Positions 25,150 through 34,822 are shown, counted from the stretch's first letter. The stretch: 64,000 bases of DNA from Rhodococcoides corynebacterioides (GCF_019834675.1 NZ_JABUBU010000007.1:60043-124042), one strand, 5' to 3'. Notes: generated by a model not told the origin, from the letters alone. Made by a program: numbers and translations.

Positions 25150-26130
25150 TCAGCAGCTCCTTCCCGGAACGGGCACGCACAGGGCGGTGCCGGTGACGAC
25201 GTCGTCCCCGCGATCGACGACGGCGCCGGCGCCGGTCGCGAAGATCTCCGCCATGGAGTCGGAGAACTCCCGGCCGGCGACGATGGCGTCGTCGAGCGTG
25301 ACGGTCTGCTCGCGCAGGGTGGCGGCGAGCGATTCGAGTTCCTCGATGGTGGGCCCGAGGCCTTCCTCGAGCGCGACGATCGGCCGGTGCAGCAGGTTGA
25401 ACAGGCGGTAGAGCTTGTCGGCCGCGGCGGCGACGTCGGCCCGCTTGGCGCCGAGCTTCGAGGTGATGATGCCGATCTGCTGCAGCAGTCCGAGCAGCAC
25501 CTCGCGGTCGGTCGCCAGCGCGCCGAGGTACTCGTCGGCGACGTTCAGGCTGCGGTCCAGATCGTCCTGGCGGTCCGCGACGGCCGCGGTCAGCGAGGTG
25601 AGGTTGTCGGTGATCCGACGGATCGACTCGGGCTGCGACTGCACGGCGCGGTCCAGCTCGACCACGTTCTCCCGCAACGTCTTTCCGTTCAGATCGCGCA
25701 GGATGGGAGTGGCGGCCTCCACCGTGTCGGAGAGCGAGAAGGGCACGGTGGTGTGCTCGACCGGGATTCGCCCTTCCGGCAGCTCGCCCGTTCCGCCGGG
25801 ACGCAGCGCGAAGTAGTGTCCGCCGACCGGGGTGAGCAGCCGAACGCCCATCGACGTCGCGTCGCCGAGCTCGATGTCCTCGCGCACCTCGAAGGCGACC
25901 TCGACGTGGTCGTCGCGCAACTGCATGCCGGTGACGGTGCCGACGGAGATGCCGGCGATCCGCACGTCGTCACCGGCGTGCGCGCCGCCGGTGTTCTCGA
26001 ACGCCGCGGTGTACGTCCGGTGGCCCAGCGGCAGGACGTAGAGGACGACGGCCGCCGCCACGGCGAGCACCACCACCACGACGCCGACGATGCCCCAGAC
26101 GGTCTGGGTGCCCGCACGGACCGAGCTCAT
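25150..26130 (-). CDS. mceC: Mce family protein MceC
   Basis: 326 residues. A membrane anchor (GIVGVVVVVLAVAAAVVLYVL, ~13-33) is followed by the MCE domain (AAFENTGGAHAGDDVRIAGISVGTVTGM through GGHYFALRP) and a coiled, helical tail. It ends in a Cys-containing segment, TGTALCVPVPGRSC. The ATG overlaps the mceB stop. A strand order identical to other Mce loci supports the subunit letter. Confidence 0.88.
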   Translation of the reverse strand: MSSVRAGTQTVWGIVGVVVVVLAVAAAVVLYVLPLGHRTYTAAFENTGGAHAGDDVRIAGISVGTVTGMQLRDDHVEVAFEVREDIELGDATSMGVRLLTPVGGHYFALRPGGTGELPEGRIPVEHTTVPFSLSDTVEAATPILRDLNGKTLRENVVELDRAVQSQPESIRRITDNLTSLTAAVADRQDDLDRSLNVADEYLGALATDREVLLGLLQQIGIITSKLGAKRADVAAAADKLYRLFNLLHRPIVALEEGLGPTIEELESLAATLREQTVTLDDAIVAGREFSDSMAEIFATGAGAVVDRGDDVVTGTALCVPVPGRSC

Positions 26131-27176
26131 CTGCACACCACCAATCGCTGGTTGCCGAGCACGACCGACCCGATGCCCGGGATGTCGGACCGACCCGACG
26201 AGCACGCGTACACCTCGCCCGCGCCGCCGGACGCCTGGCCCTCCTGGCCGCCGGACTGCAGCGACCGGTCGACGCCGCGCAGCAGGCTGGGGACCATCGC
26301 GAGCAGGTCCACGATCTGCTGGGCGCCGGGAACGAGTCGCTTGAACGCGGCGTCCACGGGGCCGTACTCGGAGTCGTAGGTGTCGCGCAGGGCCTCGCCG
26401 AGGTTCAGGAACGGGCCCTGACCGGCGTTGATGTCGTCGAGGTTGGCGATCAGCTCGTCCGCCTGGTTGCCGAAGGTGGACACCACGCGATCGAGTTCGG
26501 CGAACAGTCGGCCGAGCTGCTCGGACCGCTGGCCGACCACCCCGGAGATGGCGCCGAGGTTGCGGATCAGCAGCACGATGATCTGTTCGCGCTGCTGGGC
26601 GTAGGTGGTCAGACCGTCGAGGTCGCGCAGGACGGGACCGAGGCCGGCGCCGTCGCCCTGCACCAGATCGAGCACGTTCTGGGTGAAGCGGTTGACCTGC
26701 TCGGTGTCGATGGTCTCGAAGATCGGCTGGAACCCGTCGAAGAGCGTGGTGATGTCGAACGACGGCACCGTGCGCTCGTCGGCGAACGAGGATCCCGACG
26801 TCAGCGGCGTGCCCGCGGCCTCGTCCTGGATCAGCTCGAGGTACCGCTGACCGAGGAGATTCTGGTAGCGCACCGCGGCCTTCGTGGTGGTGGTGACGGG
26901 GCGGTCGCCGTCCACCTCGAACGTCACCTTCGCGCGGTCGCCGTCGAGGTCGATCCCGGTCACCGTGCCGACCAGCACGCCGGACAGGCGCACGTCGTCC
27001 CCGGTGTAGAGACCGGACACGTCGTCGAAGCGGGCGTCGAAGCGCGCTCGGTCGTCGCCGCCGCCGGCCACCAGAGCGTTCCCGATGAGCACCAGGCAGA
27101 GAATCGCCACCACGGCGAACACGGCCAGCTTGACCACGGTCGCGACGGGAAATCCCACGGCGGAGGACCGGCTCAC
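26127..27176 (-). CDS. mceB: Mce family protein MceB
   Basis: 349 residues. An N-terminal membrane helix (VVKLAVFAVVAILCLVLIGNALV, ~14-36) precedes the MCE domain (ARFDDVSGLYTGDDVRLSGVLVGTVTGI; YQNLLGQRYLELIQ). The helical part follows, including TDIPGIG-like residues near the end. A GTG start overlaps the mceA stop (GTGA). MceB subunits usually carry the YQNLLGQRYLEL block seen here. Confidence 0.9.
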   Translation of the reverse strand: MSRSSAVGFPVATVVKLAVFAVVAILCLVLIGNALVAGGGDDRARFDARFDDVSGLYTGDDVRLSGVLVGTVTGIDLDGDRAKVTFEVDGDRPVTTTTKAAVRYQNLLGQRYLELIQDEAAGTPLTSGSSFADERTVPSFDITTLFDGFQPIFETIDTEQVNRFTQNVLDLVQGDGAGLGPVLRDLDGLTTYAQQREQIIVLLIRNLGAISGVVGQRSEQLGRLFAELDRVVSTFGNQADELIANLDDINAGQGPFLNLGEALRDTYDSEYGPVDAAFKRLVPGAQQIVDLLAMVPSLLRGVDRSLQSGGQEGQASGGAGEVYACSSGRSDIPGIGSVVLGNQRLVVCR

Positions 27177-28219
27177 GGGGTGCCTCCCGCGCGCTGGAGG
27201 AACGCCTCCACCGGACCGGCCATGGCCGGCATGGAGGTCACGATCACCTGCAGTTGCAGCTGGGTCCGTCCGTCGACCGTCGGGAACGCGTCCTCGATGC
27301 CCTGCAGGACGTTCGGCACACGCTGGTAGGCGGGCGCGAGTGTGCCCGCGGACAGCGCGACCGGGATCAGCACGTCGAGAGTGGTGTCCAGCAGCGGTTT
27401 CAGGTGCGGATTGTTGTCTCGCAACAGATCTCCCAGGGGAACGCTCAGCCCGGACCCGAGTCCGGACATCGCCTTGATCGCGCGGTCCCGGTTGGCCGGG
27501 TCCTCGAAGTACTCGCTGGACGCCACCACCTGGGACACCACGTCGACGATGGGGCCGATGGACTCGCGCAGACCGTCGCCGAGCTCGGCGCCGCGGACGA
27601 GCTTCCAGGACAGCGGTGCGCGCTGCGTCTCGGCCATCATCTGCGCGGTGTCGAAGAAGGGCTTCAACCCGTCACCGAAGTTGGTGGACACCCGCGACAT
27701 CAGGTCGAGCACGCGGTCGGTGTTGTCGGCATCGAGCACGTCGGTCAGGTCGGCGAGCCGCCGGAACACGCCGGTGACGGTGGCGGTCTCGCTGTCGTCG
27801 CCGAGTTCGACGGTGGCGTCCTCTTCGAGGGGCGCGCCGCGCCCCTCGGAGAACAGCTCGATCACCGTCGCGCCGAACACGGTGGCCGAGGAGAACCGTG
27901 CGGTGATGTCGTCGGTGAGCACCTCCGCGACGGCCGGCTCGAGGTGGGCGTGCACGCGCTGTCGACCGAAGCCGACCGGCTCGATCTCGTCGACGCGACC
28001 GACGGGCAGGCCGCGGTACTTGACGTCGGAGCCGACGGCGAGACCGTCGCCGACGCTCGCGCTGTCGAAGGTCACGTCGAACCGCGACTCGAACTCGCCG
28101 CGGGCGTAGGACGTCAGCACCACGCCGACCAGGAGCAACACCACCGCCACGGCGAGGCCGCGTATGCGGAGCGTGCGGGGTCCGGCGGACCGCTTGGAGA
28201 GATCGTCGAAGACTGCCAT
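27173..28219 (-). CDS. mceA: Mce family protein MceA
   Basis: 348 residues. The N-terminal anchor (GLAVAVVLLLVGVVLTSYARG, ~21-41) is followed by the MCE domain (FDSASVGDGLAVGSDVKYRGLPVGRVDEIEP; RFSSATVFGATVIELF). The C-terminal helical domain is typical of the first Mce subunit. It lies four bases after yrbEB. The substrate of this particular Mce system (cholesterol, fatty or mycolic acids) cannot be told from the sequence, and no steroid-catabolic genes are nearby. Confidence 0.9.
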   Translation of the reverse strand: MAVFDDLSKRSAGPRTLRIRGLAVAVVLLLVGVVLTSYARGEFESRFDVTFDSASVGDGLAVGSDVKYRGLPVGRVDEIEPVGFGRQRVHAHLEPAVAEVLTDDITARFSSATVFGATVIELFSEGRGAPLEEDATVELGDDSETATVTGVFRRLADLTDVLDADNTDRVLDLMSRVSTNFGDGLKPFFDTAQMMAETQRAPLSWKLVRGAELGDGLRESIGPIVDVVSQVVASSEYFEDPANRDRAIKAMSGLGSGLSVPLGDLLRDNNPHLKPLLDTTLDVLIPVALSAGTLAPAYQRVPNVLQGIEDAFPTVDGRTQLQLQVIVTSMPAMAGPVEAFLQRAGGTP

Positions 28220-28223
28220 GGCG

Positions 28224-29093
28224 CTACCCCGAGATCCTGATGCCGACGTCGGCGCCCCAGATGACCACCGTCATGATCATGTCGAGCACGACGATGACGA
28301 TGAGCGAGGCACGAATGGCCCGTCCCGATGCTCGCCCGACGCCCTCGGGACCGCCGGTGGCGTAGTAGCCCTGGTAACCGTGGATCAGGATCACCGCGGC
28401 GACGAACACGGTGGCCTTGAGCAGGGACCAGCCGAGGTCGGACAGGCTGAGGAACGTCGAGAAGTAGTGGTCGTACGTCCCGGACGACTGATTGCCGAAC
28501 AGCCCCACGACCAGGGCGCACGAGACGTAGCCGAGCACCAGGGTGAGCAGGTAGAGCGGCACGATGGTCAGCACGCCGGCGATGACGCGAGTGGTCACCA
28601 CGAACGGGATCGACCGGATGCCGACCACCTCGAGCGCGTCGATCTCCTCCGAGATGCGCATGGCGCCGATCTCGGCGGTCATGCGGCACCCGGCCTGCGA
28701 GGCGAAGCCGATGGCGGCGATCATGGGCGCCAGCTCGCGGGTGCTGGCGTACGCGGAGATGAAGCCGGTGAGCGGGCCCATGCCGACGAGGTTCAGCGCG
28801 TTGTACCCCTCGATGCCGATGGACGATCCGACGGCGATGCCGAGGATGACCAGCACCGAGACCGTGCCGCCGCCGACCACCAGGTTGCCGCTGCCCCAGG
28901 TGATGTCGGTGAGCACGAGCATGGTCTGACGGCGGTACGCGCGCAGGGTGTGCGGCACCGCGGCGAGCACCTGCAGCACGAAGGTGAGCTGGTGGCCGAG
29001 GTGCTCGGCGGCGGAGAGCGGCAGACGCCCCAGGCGCCGACCCGCGCGGGCGAGGCCGGCGGTGCCCGGCGGCGAATAGCGTGCGACGGTCAC
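28224..29093 (-). CDS. yrbEB: YrbE family permease B of the Mce transporter
   Basis: About 289 residues, a MlaE-type ABC permease with five to six membrane helices. Conserved elements: LVILGIAVGSSIGIEGYNAL, TRELAPMIAAIGFASQAGCRMTAEIGAMRISEEIDALEVVGI (the EExDAL coupling-helix motif that contacts the Mkl/MceG ATPase) and FLSLSDLGWSLLKATVFV. The start is GTG at 29093, six bases after the yrbEA stop. The ATPase MceG is encoded elsewhere, as is normal for actinobacteria. Confidence 0.9.
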   Translation of the reverse strand: MTVARYSPPGTAGLARAGRRLGRLPLSAAEHLGHQLTFVLQVLAAVPHTLRAYRRQTMLVLTDITWGSGNLVVGGGTVSVLVILGIAVGSSIGIEGYNALNLVGMGPLTGFISAYASTRELAPMIAAIGFASQAGCRMTAEIGAMRISEEIDALEVVGIRSIPFVVTTRVIAGVLTIVPLYLLTLVLGYVSCALVVGLFGNQSSGTYDHYFSTFLSLSDLGWSLLKATVFVAAVILIHGYQGYYATGGPEGVGRASGRAIRASLIVIVVLDMIMTVVIWGADVGIRISG

Positions 29094-29097
29094 GTGC

Positions 29098-29859
29098 TCA
29101 CCCCAGCCGCTGCGGAAGGAACATGGACACCAACTGCGTGGCCAGGACGTTGACGACGAAGGCCGCGATGACACCGACGACGACGGACGCATTGACCGCG
29201 TTGGCGACGCCGCGGGGACCGGCGGTGGCCTCGAAGCCACGTTGGCAGGCGACGAGGACCACGATGACGCCGAAGATCTCCGCCTTCACCAGGGCGACGA
29301 CGAGGTCGGTGGCGGATGCGAAGGACGCGAACGAGGCGAGGTAGCTGCCCGGCGTGCCGCCCTGGAACCCGACGTTGACCACGTAGCCGGACACGAGGCC
29401 CATGAAGATCACCAGCGAGCACAGCAGGGGCGCGACCACGATCATCGCGGCCAGCCGGGGACTGGCGAGACGGCGAACGGGGTCGATGCCCATGACCCGC
29501 ATGGCGTCGATCTCCTCGCGCACCGTGCGGGCGCCGAGGTCGGCGGCGATGGCGGATCCGGCGGCGCCGCCGAGGAGCAGCGCGGTGACGATCGGGGCGC
29601 CCTGGCGGATGACGCCGAGACCCCCGGCCGCGCCCGAGATGGAGGTGGCTCCGATCTGCGAGGTGAGGCTGCCGACCTGGACGGAGACGATGACGCCGAA
29701 CGGGATGGACACCAGGACGGCGGGGAGCACGGTCACGGTGACCATGAACCACGCCTGGTCCAGCGCTTCCCGCCACGCGAACCGCAGCGCGACCAGATCA
29801 CGCGCGAGGTAGCCGAACGCCGCGGCCGTGAGGTCGGCGAACCGTCCGAACGTGCGCAT
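29098..29859 (-). CDS. yrbEA: YrbE family permease A of the Mce transporter
   Basis: 253 residues, MlaE-type permease. Signature residues: LPAVLVSIPFGVIVSVQVGSLTSQIG, LLLGGAAGSAIAADLGARTVREEIDAMRVMGIDPVRRLASPRLAA (EExDAM coupling motif) and ATDLVVALVKAEIFGVIVVLVAC. First gene of the nine-gene operon yrbEAB-mceABCDEF-mas. Upstream (29860-30016) lie a TAGTTT hexamer (29956-29961, minus strand) and an interrupted repeat CGAAAC-N13-GTTTCG (29968-29992), possible promoter and operator. Confidence 0.9.
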   Translation of the reverse strand: MRTFGRFADLTAAAFGYLARDLVALRFAWREALDQAWFMVTVTVLPAVLVSIPFGVIVSVQVGSLTSQIGATSISGAAGGLGVIRQGAPIVTALLLGGAAGSAIAADLGARTVREEIDAMRVMGIDPVRRLASPRLAAMIVVAPLLCSLVIFMGLVSGYVVNVGFQGGTPGSYLASFASFASATDLVVALVKAEIFGVIVVLVACQRGFEATAGPRGVANAVNASVVVGVIAAFVVNVLATQLVSMFLPQRLG

Positions 29860-29955
29860 GCTCGTCGCGACGCGCGAGCGCGAGCGTGCGTTGCTGCCGA
29901 CGATGACGACCCCCCGTTGCTCGTTCCGCTCCCCCGCGGCTGTGTGAACGGGAGA

Positions 29956-29992
29956 AAACTAGCCGGACGAAACAGGATCGAGGTCGGTTTCG
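29956..29992 (-). promoter_or_regulatory. Candidate promoter/operator of the mce operon
   Basis: Minus-strand -10-like TAGTTT (29961-29956) with an inverted repeat CGAAAC...GTTTCG (29968-29973 and 29987-29992) upstream. No convincing -35 is seen. This is the only AT-richer stretch in the 251 bases between fadB2 and yrbEA. Confidence 0.3.
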
Positions 29993-30016
29993 GAACGGTT
30001 CGGTGACGGGATACAG

Positions 30017-30080
30017 CCGACGGCCCGACCCCCCGGGACATCCCACCGAGTCGGTGAAGGTCGGGGTGTCGGGCCGTCGG
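30017..30080 (-). terminator. Terminator hairpin downstream of fadB2
   Basis: A 13-bp perfect outer stem (30017-30029 with 30068-30080) encloses a second small stem CACCG-agt-CGGTG. It begins 31 bases after the fadB2 stop and separates it from the mce operon. Confidence 0.6.
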
Positions 30081-30110
30081 GACGCGCGTCGAGGGGCCGA
30101 TCGCGGCCGG

Positions 30111-30995
30111 TCAGGACACGATGCGTCCGTTCTCGTACGTGTAGAAGCCCTGACCGCTCTTCTTGCCCAACAGACCGCCCTCGACCATGCGCAGGAGCAA
30201 CGGCGGCGCCGCGTACAGCGGCTCCTTGTACTCCTCGTACATCGAGTCGGCGATGGACTTGACCGTGTCGAGCCCGATGAGGTCGGACAGCGCCAGCGGT
30301 CCCATGGGGTGGGCCAGGCCGAGGACGGTCGCCTTGTCGATGTCCTCGGTGGTGGCGAACCCGGACTCCACCATGCGGACGGCGGACAGTAGGTACGGCA
30401 CCAGCAGGGCGTTGACGACGAAGCCCGATCGGTCCGACGCGCGGACCACCTGCTTGCCCAGGACGTCGGCCGCGAAGCGTTCGGCGCGCTCGATCACCGC
30501 GTCCGACGTGCGGAGCGACGGGATCAGCTCGACCAGCGGCAGCACCGGCACGGGATTGAAGAAGTGCAGGCCGACGACCCGCTCGGGCCGGGTGGTGGCC
30601 GTGGCGATTCGCGTGATGGGCAGCGACGACGTGTTGGAGGCCAGCACGGCGTCGTCGTCGGTGACGACGCGGTCGAGTTCGGCGAAGATCTCGGTCTTGA
30701 TGCGCTCGTTCTCGAGGACGGCCTCGACGACGATCTGCCGGTCGGCGAAGTCGGCGAGGTCGGTGGTGAAGCGCAGGCAGTCGGCGGCCTGGTCGCGTTC
30801 GCGCTCGGTGATCTTGCCGCTGGAGACGCCGCGGTCGAGGGACTTGCGGATGCGGGCTCGGCCGGCGTCGGCGAGCTCGGCGGTCTTCTCGAACACGAGG
30901 ACGTCGACGCGGGCGCGAGCACACACCTCGGCGATACCGGCGCCCATCTGCCCGGCGCCGACGATGCCGACGCGCTCGATCTTCTCGCTGGACAC
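30111..30995 (-). CDS. fadB2: 3-hydroxybutyryl-CoA dehydrogenase
   Basis: 294 residues. It oxidises 3-hydroxyacyl-CoA with NAD(P). Rossmann motif VGIVGAGQMGAGIAEVCA; catalytic region SNTSSLPITRIA and GLHFFNPVPVLPLVELI (active-site His); C-terminal domain GLAHPMGPLALSDLIGLD. The start is GTG at 30995, with ribosome-binding site GAAGGAG six to seven bases before it. It lies directly downstream of icl, as fadB2 does after icl1 in M. tuberculosis, linking short-chain fatty-acid oxidation to the glyoxylate shunt. The product matches the FadB2 type, shorter than multifunctional FadB. Confidence 0.92.
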   Translation of the reverse strand: MSSEKIERVGIVGAGQMGAGIAEVCARARVDVLVFEKTAELADAGRARIRKSLDRGVSSGKITERERDQAADCLRFTTDLADFADRQIVVEAVLENERIKTEIFAELDRVVTDDDAVLASNTSSLPITRIATATTRPERVVGLHFFNPVPVLPLVELIPSLRTSDAVIERAERFAADVLGKQVVRASDRSGFVVNALLVPYLLSAVRMVESGFATTEDIDKATVLGLAHPMGPLALSDLIGLDTVKSIADSMYEEYKEPLYAAPPLLLRMVEGGLLGKKSGQGFYTYENGRIVS

Positions 30996-31154
30996 GAAAT
31001 CTCCTTCACGGTGCACGGTCCCCGCGCGACGGCGAGGTGGGGGTGACTCTGGTCGGGAACGGGCGAAGCCCACGGGTACGAGACAGGCGGCCCGCAACGG
31101 ATGTCGCGGACCGCCTGACTGGTGTGAAGAAACCTCGGAGAGGCGGGGCTGCTC

Positions 31155-32444
31155 CTAGTGGAACTGGCCCTCTTCGGTGCTGCCCTTGAGGGCGGCGGTG
31201 GAGGTGTTGGGGTCGACCGTGGTGGCGATGCGGTCGAAGTAGCCCGCACCGACCTCGCGCTGGTGCTTGATGGCGGTGAAGCCACGCTCGGCGGCGGCCT
31301 TGAACTCGCGCTCCTGCAGGTCGACGAAGGCGGTCATGCCCTCGCGGGCGTAGCCGTGGGCCAGGTCGAACATGCCGTAGTTGAGCGAGTGGAAGCCGGC
31401 GAGGGTGATGAACTGGAACTTGAAGCCCATGGCGCCGAGCTCACGCTGGAACTTGGCGATGGTCGCGTCGTCCAGGTGCGCCTTCCAGTTGAAGGAGGGC
31501 GAGCAGTTGTAGGCGAGGAGCTGGTCCGGGAACTCGGCGCGCACCGACTCGGCGAACTTCTTGGCGACCTCGAGGTCCGGCACGCCGGTCTCCATCCAGA
31601 TGAGGTCGGCGAAGGGGGCGTAGGCCTTGGCGCGGGCGATGCAGGGCTCGATGCCGTTCTTGACGCCGAAGAAGCCCTCGGCCGTGCGGGTGCCGTCGAG
31701 GAACTCGCGGTCGCGCTCGTCGACGTCGGAGGTGATGAGCGTGGCGGCCTCGGCGTCGGTGCGGGCGATGATGACCGAGGGGACGTCCGCGACGTCGGAC
31801 GCGAGGCGCGCCGAGGTCAGGGTGCGGATGTGCTGCTGCGTCGGGATGAGCACCTTGCCACCGAGGTGGCCGCACTTCTTCTCCGAGGCGAGCTGGTCCT
31901 CCCAGTGCACGCCGGCGGCGCCGGCGGCGATCATGGCCTTCTGCAGCTCGTAGGCGTTGAGCGCGCCACCGAAGCCGGCCTCGGCGTCGGCGACGATGGG
32001 GGCGAGCCAGTTGCTCACCGAGGTGTCGCCCTCGATCTTGGCGATCTCGTCGGCGCGGAGCAGCGCGTTGTTGATGCGGCGCACGACGGACGGCACGGAG
32101 TTGGCCGGGTAGAGGCTTTGGTCCGGGTAGGTGTGGCCGGAGAGGTTGGCGTCACCGGCGACCTGCCAGCCGGAGAGGTAGATGGCCTTGAGGCCGGCGC
32201 GCACCTGCTGCACGGCCATGTTGCCGGTGAGGGCGCCGAGGGAGTTGATGTAGTCCTCGTTGTTCACGAGGTCCCAGAGGATTTCCGAGCCGCGACGCGC
32301 GAGGGTCGCCTCCTCGACGACCGATCCCTGGAGGTCGCTGACCTGCTGGGCGGTGTAGTTGCGCTCCACACCCTTCCAGCGGGGGTTGGTGTCCCAATCC
32401 TTCTGGATCTCTTCGGTGGTCCTGGGGGTACCGGTGGTCGACAT
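31155..32444 (-). CDS. icl: Isocitrate lyase
   Basis: 429 residues, the length of the short bacterial ICL (M. tuberculosis Icl1 428). It splits isocitrate into succinate and glyoxylate for growth on acetate and fatty acids. The catalytic loop [11 protein letters not shown] is present with its active-site cysteine. Other conserved blocks are [43 protein letters not shown] and [10 protein letters not shown]. The start ATG at 32444 matches the usual N-terminus ([14 protein letters not shown]). It is divergent from ramB, its likely regulator. A -10 TACAGT is at 32579-32584 (minus strand), giving a ~130-base leader. Confidence 0.96.
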   Translation of the reverse strand: MSTTGTPRTTEEIQKDWDTNPRWKGVERNYTAQQVSDLQGSVVEEATLARRGSEILWDLVNNEDYINSLGALTGNMAVQQVRAGLKAIYLSGWQVAGDANLSGHTYPDQSLYPANSVPSVVRRINNALLRADEIAKIEGDTSVSNWLAPIVADAEAGFGGALNAYELQKAMIAAGAAGVHWEDQLASEKKCGHLGGKVLIPTQQHIRTLTSARLASDVADVPSVIIARTDAEAATLITSDVDERDREFLDGTRTAEGFFGVKNGIEPCIARAKAYAPFADLIWMETGVPDLEVAKKFAESVRAEFPDQLLAYNCSPSFNWKAHLDDATIAKFQRELGAMGFKFQFITLAGFHSLNYGMFDLAHGYAREGMTAFVDLQEREFKAAAERGFTAIKHQREVGAGYFDRIATTVDPNTSTAALKGSTEEGQFH

Positions 32445-32830
32445 CGACTGCTCCGTCTCTTCGGTTTCGTCCGCCGACGGCACGTGCCTCGGACCCGGGG
32501 GTCTTCGCAGGCTTGTCAGGCGGATCGGATGTACTCGACCACGATGGCACAGCCGAAAAACGGTGTCTACCTGCTGCGACTGTAAAGTTCGGTTAAGCAG
32601 TACGCGCATACTGCGAATGTTGCGAAGATCGGGACGGCGAACCCTGCCGCGCCCTACTCGTCGGTAACCGCATCGCCGCACGTCGGGAACGAAATGCACG
32701 AAAGTCCACGAGGCGCCGCGGTGCCGCGCGCCGCCGCCGAGAACGCACCCGACGGCACCGCGCACTGTGACCGACGTCACCGTACGTTCGTACTGTTTGT
32801 CCGCGTCGGCGCGGCTTCTAGGCTCGGTCC
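32445..32830. other. Divergent icl-ramB control region
   Basis: 386 bases, no gene. It contains a minus-strand TACAGT (32579-32584) as probable icl -10, an inverted repeat GCAGTA-N6-TACTGC (32597-32614) covering the icl -35 position, and a direct repeat TGCGAA-tgt-TGCGAA (32612-32626). A plus-strand TAGGCT (32819-32824) sits six bases before the ramB ATG. The TGCGAA units resemble part of the RamB box of corynebacteria (ending TTTGCAAA). Confidence 0.55.
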
Positions 32831-34249
32831 ATGGCCCGGACGTACGTCGGCGCGCGGTTGCGCCAGCTTCGCCTCGAGCGCGGACTGTCCCAGTCCGCCC
32901 TCGCCGCGCGCCTCGACATCTCCGCGAGCTACCTCAACCAGATCGAGCACGACGTCCGTCCCCTGTCCGCCGCCGTCCTCACCCGCATCACGACGGCATT
33001 CGGCGTCGACACCACGTTCTTCTCCACCCAGGACGACACCCGGCTGATCGCCGAGCTGCGCGAGGTCACGCTCGATCAGGACGTGGCGGTCCCGACGGAC
33101 GTCGACGAGTTGGCGGCGTTCGTCTCCGCGCACCCCGGCCTCGCGCGGGCGATGGTGGACATGCACAGCCGCTACCGCAACACCTCGGCGCAGCTGGCCG
33201 CCGCCACCGAGGACCGCTTCGCCGACGGCAGCGGCAGCGGCGCGATCTCCAAGCCGCACGAGGAGGTGCGGGACTATTTCTACCGGCGGCAGAACTATCT
33301 CGACGAGCTCGACACGGCCGCCGAGGACCTGGCCAACCGTCTGCGCTTCCACCGCGCCGACATCGCCGCCGAGATCGCCAAGCGGCTGCGGAATTTGTAC
33401 GACGTCCACATCGTCGAGCGCATCGACCTCGGCGAGGGCGTGCTGCACCGCTTCGATCCCCGCACCCGCCTGCTCCAGATCTCGCCGCGATTGTCCGGCG
33501 GGCAGAAGGTCTTTCGCTTCGCCGCCGAGCTCGCCTACCTCGAGAACGGCGATCTGATTCGGCGGCTGGTCGACGAGGGCAACTTCTCCGGCGAGGAGTC
33601 CCGCGCGCTCGCCAGCCTGGGCCTGGCCAACTACTTCGCCGCGGCGACGGTGTTGCCCTACACCAGGTTCCACGAGGTGGCCGAGGACTTCCGGTACGAC
33701 ATCGAGCGGCTGTCGGCCTACTACGCGGTGAGCTACGAGACGGTGTGCCACCGACTGTCGACGTTGCAGCGCCCGTCGCTGCGCGGCGTGCCGTTCTCCT
33801 TCGTCCGCGTCGACCGGGCCGGCAACATGTCGAAACGCCAGTCCGCCACCGGGTTCCATTTCTCCTCGAGCGGCGGCACGTGCCCGCTGTGGAACGTCTA
33901 CGAGACCTTCGCCTACCCCGGCCGCATCATGACGCAGATCGCCGAGATGCCCGACGGGCGTCGTTACCTGTGGATCGCCCGCACGGTGGAACGGCGCGCG
34001 GCGCGGTACGGCGAGCCCGGCAAGACCTTCGCGATCGGCCTCGGCTGCGAGCTGCGGCACGCGTCGCGACTGGTCTACGCGGAGGGCCTCGATCTCGACA
34101 CCGCGCGCGGCGCCACCCCGATCGGCGCGGGCTGCCGGGTGTGCGAACGCGCGCACTGTCCGCAACGCGCGTTCCCGCCGCTGGGCAAGGCGCTCGACAT
34201 CGACGCCCACCGCAGTTCGGTGTCCCCGTACGTTCTCCGGGACCGGTGA
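32831..34249 (+). CDS. ramB: RamB-type acetate/glyoxylate regulator (XRE, short-chain fatty acyl regulator family)
   Basis: 472 residues. A Cro-type helix-turn-helix is at residues ~5-62 ([38 protein letters not shown]). A middle IrrE-like segment follows ([23 protein letters not shown]), and the C-terminal domain holds a cysteine cluster [21 protein letters not shown]. This is the ScfR/RamB architecture. In C. glutamicum and M. tuberculosis RamB represses icl and related acetate genes. The divergent position next to icl supports the same role. A leaderless promoter (TAGGCT, six bases before ATG) fixes the start. Confidence 0.92.
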   Translation: MARTYVGARLRQLRLERGLSQSALAARLDISASYLNQIEHDVRPLSAAVLTRITTAFGVDTTFFSTQDDTRLIAELREVTLDQDVAVPTDVDELAAFVSAHPGLARAMVDMHSRYRNTSAQLAAATEDRFADGSGSGAISKPHEEVRDYFYRRQNYLDELDTAAEDLANRLRFHRADIAAEIAKRLRNLYDVHIVERIDLGEGVLHRFDPRTRLLQISPRLSGGQKVFRFAAELAYLENGDLIRRLVDEGNFSGEESRALASLGLANYFAAATVLPYTRFHEVAEDFRYDIERLSAYYAVSYETVCHRLSTLQRPSLRGVPFSFVRVDRAGNMSKRQSATGFHFSSSGGTCPLWNVYETFAYPGRIMTQIAEMPDGRRYLWIARTVERRAARYGEPGKTFAIGLGCELRHASRLVYAEGLDLDTARGATPIGAGCRVCERAHCPQRAFPPLGKALDIDAHRSSVSPYVLRDR

Positions 34250-34263
34250 CGCGCGCGGTCCGT

Positions 34264-34269
34264 TACGGT
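34264..34269 (+). promoter_or_regulatory. -10 hexamer of a probable leaderless promoter (decarboxylase-like gene)
   Basis: TACGGT six bases before the ATG at 34276, only 14 bases after the ramB stop. Confidence 0.45.
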
Positions 34270-34275
34270 TCGCCC

Positions 34276-34815
34276 ATGACCGGTCGCATCCCCGCTGGCA
34301 CCCTGTCCTCGCTCCGCCCGATCAACTACGTCGTCGCGCGCATCGCGAGTCGCGTGGTGGGGGCGCCGGACATGCATCTGTTCTCCACGCTCGGGCAGAC
34401 CCGCGGACTGTTCCGGGCGTGGCTGCTCTACAGCGCCCGGCTGATGCCCTTCGGCACGCTCGCGCGGCGTGACGCGGAGACGGTGATCCTCCGGGTGGCC
34501 GCCGTCCGCGAGTGCGGGTACGAGCAGGACCATCACCGCCGGCTCGGGCGGCGGGCCGGCCTCACCGCCGCGGAGGTCGCGGCGCTCGAGGACACCGGCG
34601 CCGGACCACAGGAGGACCTCGACGCGCGAGCACGGGACCTCGTGGCCGCCGTCGACGAGCTGCTGGCCGATCGAGACCTCACCGACGCCACGTGGACGCA
34701 ACTCGGGGAGCACCTGACCGACCGTCAGCGCATCGAGTTCGTGCTGCTCGTGACGCAGTACGACGGCCTGGCCACGACGATCGGCACCCTGCGCATCCCC
34801 CGCGACTACGCGTAG
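34276..34815 (+). CDS. Carboxymuconolactone decarboxylase-like (AhpD-fold) protein
   Basis: 179 residues. It has an AhpD-type helical fold with RDAETVILRVAAVRECGYEQDHHRRLGRRAGLTAAEVAALE, matching the CMD family E-x-x-Y-E-x-x-x-H region. The family CxxC redox pair is absent (only ECGYEQ), so thiol-peroxidase activity is unlikely. Its mycobacterial counterpart (Rv0464c) also lies next to ramB, on the same strand, and before lpd. The function is unknown. A bidirectional terminator follows. Confidence 0.82.
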   Translation: MTGRIPAGTLSSLRPINYVVARIASRVVGAPDMHLFSTLGQTRGLFRAWLLYSARLMPFGTLARRDAETVILRVAAVRECGYEQDHHRRLGRRAGLTAAEVAALEDTGAGPQEDLDARARDLVAAVDELLADRDLTDATWTQLGEHLTDRQRIEFVLLVTQYDGLATTIGTLRIPRDYA

Positions 34816-34822
34816 CAGAAAC

